20,753 bases of DNA, from assembly GCA_012799545.1 (NCBI GenBank), contig JAAZLA010000031.1:1-20753 (forward strand). The letters run 5' to 3'. Source of the DNA: Treponema sp. (lineage in GTDB: Bacteria; Spirochaetota; Spirochaetia; Treponematales; Treponemataceae). A model generated the notes under the pieces. The model was not told where the DNA came from. It did no database searches and saw only the letters and a list, made by a program, of their open reading frames with translations. The position numbers were made by a program, and so were the translations under genes. Of this stretch, positions 15,263-20,753 are shown piece after piece (position 1 is the first letter of the stretch; the number at the start of each line of letters is the position of its first letter).

Positions 15263-18200
15263 TTATTTAAGGTAGCTTTGTTCAATGTTTTTCTCACCGT
15301 ATAAGGTTCTCGGAATTCCTGAATAAATAGATACATCGTAGTCACTCAAAGGATTTGTGAGGTATTTTATATTTTGTTGTGCAAGATTACTTCCTTCAAG
15401 TCGTATCATTGTCTCTTGATTTCGCGTCAAGGCATCCCATGCACGCAAGGATTCAGTTAAATAAAGCATGGCATCGGCATTAAGGTTTGAGTCTCCGGTA
15501 CTTTTTGCACGTTTTGAAAGCACAACTCCTAAATTGTTTGAAGCATGAAGATACATGGTAACCAAATCTGCATGGTCGGCTCTCACCTGCGGAAACATAA
15601 TGCCCAGTCTAGTCCGCTGTAAATCGACTAATTCAAGTAAGCGCTCATAATAGGCTTGAGATGCAAAGATATCACCGCGATAAAACAAGCTATTTCCCAA
15701 GGCAAGTAAAAGATGATAATCCTCAGGTTTTTCATCACTCGCCTTTATATACGAACCCAAAGCTTCGGCATATTTTTTATTTGTGTACTGAATAAAGCCG
15801 ATTTTATAGCGCACAGAAGCGTTATCATAGGTATTCGCTATGGCATTTTCATAATTTTGCTTTGCGTATTGTAAATCCCCTGAAATAAAATAATCAATAT
15901 CGGCAAGGTTTGCATATATTTTTCCTACATCCTTATTTGGTTCCAAGAAGCTCATCTCTTTTTCTTTTTCAAACAAGCGAATTCCCTTTGCATAACTTTC
16001 TTCAGCAAGCAAAAATTCTTGCTCCTCAACATAGAGTTCGCCGAGTAAGCTATAACTATGAATTTGTTTTAAGATACGCTTTGCCTTACGCTCATCTGCC
16101 ATTTCAAATAAATCTAATGCAGATTTCAAAAAACTTTTTGCATTACTGAAGTTTTTACTTTCTAGAAAATACCGTGCAAAGTTATAATGTGCCTCGGGAA
16201 CAGATGGATCTGCTTCCAGAGCACGTTCCAATAAAAGACGTACATCTTCTATTTCACTGCGTAAAAACTCATCGCGTGGGGGCAAATCTCCGTAGAGCTT
16301 ATCAAAAAGATAGCCACTCAATTCTATGAGGTCTTGAGATTCAAGTGCTTTTTTCTTTGGGAGAAAATATGCTTTAAGAGGAAGCACTTCTCGCAAGTTA
16401 TCGATACGAATAAAATACCGTAAAAGACGTTGTAAATACGCATCCTTTCTACCCCATAAGTCTATGAGGTCCATATACTGATCGTAAGCTTGAGGAAAGA
16501 GCGCCGGGTCTTTTTCTGTAGCCCACTCTAGGTATACATCACCGAGTAAGAGCATCGCATCCTTATCGTTTACGTGATAATCCAAAACCTTTCGCTTTAT
16601 AACTTCTTCTGCTTGCGAATAGTTTGCTAAATCATAGAGCTCCATTTCGGCAAGCGACATACCTGCTTTCTTATCATTTTTATACCGAGCCAATATGCGA
16701 TTATACATTGTGCGACTTCGCTCATATTGTTTTTTTTCACGATAGCCTTCTGCAAAGGTAAAAAACCATTTTTTTACTGGATTATAATAGACCGCTTCAT
16801 TAAACAATTCTTCCGACTGCACATATAAGTTTTCTTCTAAGAGTGCGTAGCCTTCTTTGTAAAGTCCCTCTGCTTTTATGGGCTTATACACAAAGTTATG
16901 GATGAGAAAACTAGCCGCTCCCAATAAAAGAGCTGCCGCAGTACCAATAATAAGTGCTGGTACAAGGCGATTTTTTAGTTGATATTCTAAAGACTGTTTA
17001 TATGCAGCATATTGTTCAACGGATCGCTTTTCAAAATCTCTCGGAACATCGACATATATATCGAGATACTTTGACATAAATGAAGAAACTTGGCGAGCAG
17101 TACTCTTTTGTAAGACTTTTTCTATCAAGCCAAAAATTGCATCATCAGTGAACTCATTTTTTACGATAACTTCTTGAATCGCTATTTTTAGATTTAAAGG
17201 ATAGTGCTGTAAGTTTTCTTTAAATGTTTTATATTCTGCTTCACTTAAACTTGTTCTGCTTTCTGCTTCAGAAAATCCGGGAATAATACCTGAAGTCTTT
17301 TTTTCTACTTCCCTTCCTTCTCCGTCTAGTTGAAAATCTGAAAATCCTGGAATATGAAAATCATCATCTAAGACCTCTTCTTCTTGAGAAAGAATACCAT
17401 CCGTTGTTTCAAAATCATTCAATGAGGATAAAGAGGCAGAATCAAGAGGAGGTAAATTGTCAATGTCAAAGTCCCCAAAATCCTCGATCGGCGCATCCAT
17501 ATCCTGAGCAGTATCCGTTGTAACATCAAAATCAGAATAATCTGGTACGAGTTGCCCCGGTGTATCAGGCTCTAAAAAATCCCCTGATAAATCCATAGCA
17601 AGGGATTCAAGGTCATCGCTTCCATCAGCTGTTTCTGGTTCAACTGTCTCTTCTGTTGTAGAAAGTATATCGAGGTCTGGAAGTTCATCAGGAGTTTCAG
17701 ATAAGTCTTCAAGCTCATCTAAGACTTCCACCTCAGGCGTTTCTTTAGCCAAATTTTCCTTTTCAAATTCTCCTAAAATATCAAGAACAGATCTATCTTC
17801 TTCATTTTCAACATCTATAATTTCTTCAGTATCCGATTCTATTTCAGAAAGCGCATCAATATCAGGCAGTGTATCTAAATCTTCGAAGGTCTCATCAAGG
17901 TCTTCTACATTTTCCTCAAAGCCTTCTAAAATCTCGCCAGTCGCATCATCTGGGCCAAAGCTTGCAAGCTCAGCCAAGGCGTCTGCATTTTCCAAGTCTT
18001 CCCCAAGAACTTTTAAGTCCTCATCAAGGGATTCCACTGTCTCATCAAAAGCTTCAGTTTGTTCTGTAGTATCCTTAGATAAAAAAACATCTTCAAAATC
18101 GGCACTGGGATCAAGGTCAGGCAAGTCAAAACTCGATGCAAAATCGGCTAAACCTTGCTCTCCATCATCGATGCCACCAAGCTCTTCAGTTTCATCAATA

Positions 18201-18400
18201 CCATCTATATCTAAAAGGCTATTATCTTCGCCTTCTTGAGGCATACCAAGTAAAAAATCATCTGAATCGTTATTTTCGGAGACATCTGGAGGTATGGGCA
18301 AAACAGAAAAAGGCTCGCCCCGCTCTTCCCGAATGGCAGGCTCGTCTCCAAGCCCTGTTATATCTTGAGAAAATTTTTGTAGTTGTTCTAATCCCGGCAT
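15263..18400 (-). CDS. flcA: FlcA-like acidic/TM/TPR protein (flagellar collar candidate)
   Basis: Layout: a conserved-looking start MPGLEQLQKFSQDITGLGDE, then about 325 residues (40-365) extremely rich in Asp and Glu with a recurring LPDLD-type motif, a folded cytoplasmic stretch (380-475), one transmembrane helix at about 479-502 (LVPALIIGTAAALLLGAASF), and many TPR helices from about 510 to 1020 (for example AEGLYKEGYALLEENLYVQS). This suggests a protein anchored in the inner membrane, with its acidic N-terminus in the cytoplasm and TPR domain in the periplasm. The layout and N-terminus agree with the spirochaetal flagellar collar protein FlcA (Borrelia BB0326), which helps assemble the periplasmic collar and stators. 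I judge that likely but unconfirmed. A promoter lies just upstream, and the kinase-like gene follows. Confidence 0.68.
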   Translation of the reverse strand: MPGLEQLQKFSQDITGLGDEPAIREERGEPFSVLPIPPDVSENNDSDDFLLGMPQEGEDNSLLDIDGIDETEELGGIDDGEQGLADFASSFDLPDLDPSADFEDVFLSKDTTEQTEAFDETVESLDEDLKVLGEDLENADALAELASFGPDDATGEILEGFEENVEDLDETFEDLDTLPDIDALSEIESDTEEIIDVENEEDRSVLDILGEFEKENLAKETPEVEVLDELEDLSETPDELPDLDILSTTEETVEPETADGSDDLESLAMDLSGDFLEPDTPGQLVPDYSDFDVTTDTAQDMDAPIEDFGDFDIDNLPPLDSASLSSLNDFETTDGILSQEEEVLDDDFHIPGFSDFQLDGEGREVEKKTSGIIPGFSEAESRTSLSEAEYKTFKENLQHYPLNLKIAIQEVIVKNEFTDDAIFGLIEKVLQKSTARQVSSFMSKYLDIYVDVPRDFEKRSVEQYAAYKQSLEYQLKNRLVPALIIGTAAALLLGAASFLIHNFVYKPIKAEGLYKEGYALLEENLYVQSEELFNEAVYYNPVKKWFFTFAEGYREKKQYERSRTMYNRILARYKNDKKAGMSLAEMELYDLANYSQAEEVIKRKVLDYHVNDKDAMLLLGDVYLEWATEKDPALFPQAYDQYMDLIDLWGRKDAYLQRLLRYFIRIDNLREVLPLKAYFLPKKKALESQDLIELSGYLFDKLYGDLPPRDEFLRSEIEDVRLLLERALEADPSVPEAHYNFARYFLESKNFSNAKSFLKSALDLFEMADERKAKRILKQIHSYSLLGELYVEEQEFLLAEESYAKGIRLFEKEKEMSFLEPNKDVGKIYANLADIDYFISGDLQYAKQNYENAIANTYDNASVRYKIGFIQYTNKKYAEALGSYIKASDEKPEDYHLLLALGNSLFYRGDIFASQAYYERLLELVDLQRTRLGIMFPQVRADHADLVTMYLHASNNLGVVLSKRAKSTGDSNLNADAMLYLTESLRAWDALTRNQETMIRLEGSNLAQQNIKYLTNPLSDYDVSIYSGIPRTLYGEKNIEQSYLK

Positions 18401-18409
18401 ACTCTTTCC

Positions 18410-18438
18410 ATTTTACATCACTGTTATCGATATAACAA
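18410..18438 (-). promoter_or_regulatory. Predicted sigma70 promoter for the flcA-like gene
   Basis: On the minus strand TTGTTA (18438-18433), 17 bases, TAAAAT (18415-18410), then nine bases to the ATG at 18400. The start site would leave a leader of about three bases. The -35 falls in a pair of dyads, which suggests repressor or activator control. Confidence 0.5.
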
Positions 18439-18450
18439 GTAGCTGTTATA
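18422..18450. promoter_or_regulatory. Operator-like cluster of TGTTAT half-sites
   Basis: TGTTAT-CGAT-ATAACA (18422-18437) and TATAACA-N6-TGTTATA (18431-18450) share an arm, giving three half-sites. One overlaps the -35 of the flcA-like promoter. The cluster lies between two divergent genes and could control both. Confidence 0.4.
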
Positions 18451-18499
18451 GTAAAATTTTATGGTTTAGTTTTTTTTAAAACACTCCGATATTATAATC

Positions 18500-19219
18500 G
18501 TGAAAAAAATCTTTTTTATTAGCTTTATTTTTATATATCTCCTTTTTAGTGCTTTTTCTGGGTCTTTGTATACAGAACAAGAGCTCTACGACAGGCAAAA
18601 CCTCATTTCAAGCATACGCCGCGTAGGAGAGCCTTTTATACAAGACGGCTATATTGTCTTTACCGCAAAAGAAGAATATCGTTTTGTTGGCATAAGCTTT
18701 GATTTTGAACAGTATAAAAAAATCCATGCTTTTGAACGCCTTCCGTTTTTTGATATGGACTATAAACCCCTCGATTCTGTTTTATTTTATCTTTGTAAAA
18801 TACCACAAAATACAAAACGCATACAATATCGCTTAATAATCGATGGGCTTTGGACAAATGACCCTCTCAACTCAGCTATACACATCGATGAAACAACACA
18901 AATGAAACTTTCATATGTCGACTTACCCTACGAAGTCCCAGTTATTACAGAGAAAACTGAAGATGGTTTTGTACGCTTTATCTATGAAGGTGAACCTGGT
19001 CAAACCATAAGCCTTTCTGGAAGTTTTACAGGCTGGGATCCCTATATCTATCAAATGGAAGAAACAAAACAAGGCTTTTATGAACTTCGTTTGCATTTGC
19101 CACCGGGAACGCATTATTATACTTATTATAAGGGTTTCACTTCCTTTGTCGATGAAAAAAATCCAGAACGGGCATACACAGAAGAAGGACGGGTTGCATC
19201 GGTTTTACGCCTTAATTAG
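18500..19219 (+). CDS. Exported protein with two glycogen-binding (CBM48-like) modules
   Basis: MKKIFFISFIFIYLLFSAFSG is a signal peptide. Two Ig-like carbohydrate-binding modules related to the AMPK/CBM48 family follow. The first (about 40-130) ends IQYRLIIDGLWTNDPLN, a common form in this family. The second (about 155-239) has LSGSFTGWDPYIYQM and YELRLHLPPGTHYYTYYKG, a typical binding-face pattern. No catalytic domain is present, so a binding or structural role in the envelope is inferred. The start is GTG, chosen because it is the only plausible start after an in-frame stop at 18467 and it gives a perfect signal peptide. No ribosome binding site is seen, so it may be leaderless. It diverges from the flcA-like gene. 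Confidence 0.8.
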   Translation: MKKIFFISFIFIYLLFSAFSGSLYTEQELYDRQNLISSIRRVGEPFIQDGYIVFTAKEEYRFVGISFDFEQYKKIHAFERLPFFDMDYKPLDSVLFYLCKIPQNTKRIQYRLIIDGLWTNDPLNSAIHIDETTQMKLSYVDLPYEVPVITEKTEDGFVRFIYEGEPGQTISLSGSFTGWDPYIYQMEETKQGFYELRLHLPPGTHYYTYYKGFTSFVDEKNPERAYTEEGRVASVLRLN

Positions 19220-19220
19220 A

Positions 19221-19249
19221 TTGCACACTTTAACTAATAATGATAAAAT
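19221..19249 (+). promoter_or_regulatory. Predicted sigma70 promoter, leaderless, for the LamG-TPR gene
   Basis: TTGCAC (19221-19226), 17 bases, TAAAAT (19244-19249) preceded by TGA (extended -10). Six bases separate it from the ATG at 19256. It starts two bases after the preceding stop codon, so this gene can be transcribed separately from the CBM48 gene. Confidence 0.5.
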
Positions 19250-19255
19250 CTTTGT

Positions 19256-20753
19256 ATGTTTTCATTTTTAAAACGTGTTTTCAAATCTAAAAATAAAGTA
19301 GCAGTCCAAGACTTTGAACAAAGCGCCTTTGAAAATTGGGCGAGTTCTTTTTCAAACCCAGAAACGCGGCGATTTATCGAAGAAGAAGGCGACGGATATA
19401 AAACACAGTTTAACAAGGGTTTAGAATTACAGCTTTTGCGAAAAAACCTCTACGCATGGACAGTGAACCCACAGTTCCAATACAAAAACCTCATCCTCCA
19501 AGGGACGATTGACTTTTCAAAAACAAATCTAAGTAAGCGTCTTGCAAATAAACTGAGCCAAGATGCCCAAGCTGGTTCCGCTGCATTTGGCTTTTTATTT
19601 CGCTACGTCGATGAAAGTAATCATTTAAGTTTTCTCATATCGAACCAAGGTTTTTTTCGCCTCGATGCTTATTTCAATGGAAACCAGTTTCCTCTCATCG
19701 GTTGGACAAAATGCCCACCCCCCCCACGAAGTTTAAATAAAAATAAAGAAGCAGAAACTAAAGAAACAAAAAAATCACTCGGAAAAATCCCTCTTACAAT
19801 TCTTGCCTATGAAACAAAAATTGCAGCCATAATAAATGGACGACTCGCTCTCATGCTCGATGACGACACAGTGCAAAGCGAGGGCTACATAGCCTTTGCC
19901 GGACAAAACTGGACGAGCGAAGAAGTAAGTCAAGCAAGCCTTCTAAACATCTCCCTTGAATCCCGCCAAATGCAAGTTTCAGCCTTTGCAAGCGACCTCA
20001 TCGAAAATGCCTATATCCCCAGTGATGCTCGTATACAACTTGCGCTCTCCTACGCAGCTGTTTCTCGAATGGTTCCTGCCCTCATCGAAGTAAAAAAAGC
20101 TTTAAATCAAGGTATATCAAAATGTGCAGACTATGTCTTTGCAGCGCGACTGCTCATGTCACAAAAACTCTACGATGAGGCAGAAAATCTTTTGCATAAG
20201 GCAGAAGAGCACTTCCCCAATAAAATTGAAATCATCGAAGAAAAAGCAGCGCTTTTATACCTGTGGGGACGCTACAATGAGCTCGACAATTTTCTTGCAT
20301 TGCATTCAGAAATCACAAAAGATTCAAGCCGTATAGCAAGCCTCAAAGCACATCTTTTTGCTATGCGTTTTTCTTATACAGAAGCTCTCAATCACTACCT
20401 TCATGCAAGCCGTCTTGCACCTGAAGAAAGAGAACACCTTGAAAACGCAAGTCAAATGCTCGATGCTTTGCAAAAACCTGCCGAAGCTCAGGAAATGAGA
20501 TTTTCGATTCTAAAAGATTCTTTTGAAAAAAATGATTTTCAAAGTTTTTATTCGCTACTTGAGCTTATTAAGTCAAAAGATGCAAAGCTTCTTTCAAAAA
20601 AACATACCACCGAGCTCCTTGCCCTTGAAGGTCTCTCTCTCTTTTATATTGCAACGGCAAACACAGAACATATCGATTCAGAAAGAAAAACGAATAAAGA
20701 TACCGCAAAAAAAACATTGCAAAAATACTACAAGAGCATACAAAAAGAAAAAA
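19256..20753 (+). CDS. LamG-like plus TPR protein, cut by the right edge
   Basis: This frame is open from ATG 19256 to the window end, 499 codons, with no stop. The first about 220 residues resemble a concanavalin-type (LamG / DUF1080-like) fold: FGFLFRYVDESNHLSFLISN, then TILAYETKIAAIINGRLALM, ending GYIAFAGQNW. The rest is helical repeat, for example YDEAENLLHKAEEHFPNKIE and YTEALNHYLHASRLAPEE, and looks like TPRs. No signal peptide is evident: it begins MFSFLKRVFKSKNK. A basic, short hydrophobic start might be membrane-proximal. A C8 run at 19718-19725 lies in codons 155-157, where a shift would end the protein early. The function is unknown. Its place beside the CBM48 and FlcA-like genes hints at a shared envelope role. 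Confidence 0.8.
   Translation, partial: MFSFLKRVFKSKNKVAVQDFEQSAFENWASSFSNPETRRFIEEEGDGYKTQFNKGLELQLLRKNLYAWTVNPQFQYKNLILQGTIDFSKTNLSKRLANKLSQDAQAGSAAFGFLFRYVDESNHLSFLISNQGFFRLDAYFNGNQFPLIGWTKCPPPPRSLNKNKEAETKETKKSLGKIPLTILAYETKIAAIINGRLALMLDDDTVQSEGYIAFAGQNWTSEEVSQASLLNISLESRQMQVSAFASDLIENAYIPSDARIQLALSYAAVSRMVPALIEVKKALNQGISKCADYVFAARLLMSQKLYDEAENLLHKAEEHFPNKIEIIEEKAALLYLWGRYNELDNFLALHSEITKDSSRIASLKAHLFAMRFSYTEALNHYLHASRLAPEEREHLENASQMLDALQKPAEAQEMRFSILKDSFEKNDFQSFYSLLELIKSKDAKLLSKKHTTELLALEGLSLFYIATANTEHIDSERKTNKDTAKKTLQKYYKSIQKEK

Noticed and set aside
18493..18498. Perfect TATAAT just before the GTG of the CBM48 gene
   Set aside because: It ends one base before the GTG, so transcription from it would start inside the gene after the start codon; probably chance in an AT-rich gap, unless a different start is used.

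Overview
The window is a low-GC, gene-dense bacterial chromosome segment that most resembles a spirochaete of the Treponema type. The single-stranded-DNA-binding protein has a spirochaetal look. There is also a pair of type II secretion genes, a lipoprotein-like signal with a relaxed lipobox, and a 1045-residue acidic/transmembrane/TPR protein resembling the periplasmic flagellar collar protein FlcA. I saw no tRNA or rRNA gene, CRISPR array, insertion sequence, integrase or prophage gene, so this reads as ordinary core chromosome. The genus is an inference from protein style, not from a marker gene.

Layout, left to right. At 67-3295, on the minus strand, a secretin (gspD) overlaps a secretion ATPase (gspE); the pathway presumably continues beyond the left edge. 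At 3478-4518 (+) is an exported SUMF1/formylglycine-enzyme-fold protein. At 4524-6427 (-) lie an aminotransferase (hisC) and a YfcE-type phosphodiesterase. At 6574-8466 (+) is a 630-residue protein of unknown function. At 8575-9132 (+) is ssb, behind a leader with three predicted stem-loops; its likely terminator lies inside the 3' end of the convergent U32-family gene (9172-11313, -). At 11370-12371 (-) is a lamin-tail-domain putative lipoprotein. At 12543-12977 (+) is a small unknown protein, 12970-13701 (-) a secreted DUF2259-like protein and 13791-14618 (+) a polytopic membrane protein. At 14629-18400 (-) a FlcA-like TPR protein and a polyprenol/diacylglycerol-kinase-like membrane protein form a tight two-gene unit. 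Divergently, at 18500-20753 (+), come an exported protein with two glycogen-binding (CBM48-like) modules and a LamG-like plus TPR protein that runs off the right edge.

Two themes stand out. First, at least four genes, and probably five or six, have a sigma70-like -10 element ending exactly six bases before the start codon, often with a -35 seventeen bases further up, and usually no Shine-Dalgarno. This predicts leaderless or nearly leaderless mRNAs, while other genes in the window have clear AGGAGG-type sites. Second, three of the four convergent gene pairs overlap or are separated by ten bases or fewer, so their transcripts should overlap.

The most testable single-site observation is a C8 homopolymer inside the last, incomplete gene. 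Gain or loss of one C would bring a stop within about five codons, which suggests a phase-variable switch. The flcA-like/CBM48/LamG-TPR cluster is the part most likely to hold an undescribed envelope or motility system, but its function beyond homology is not visible from sequence.
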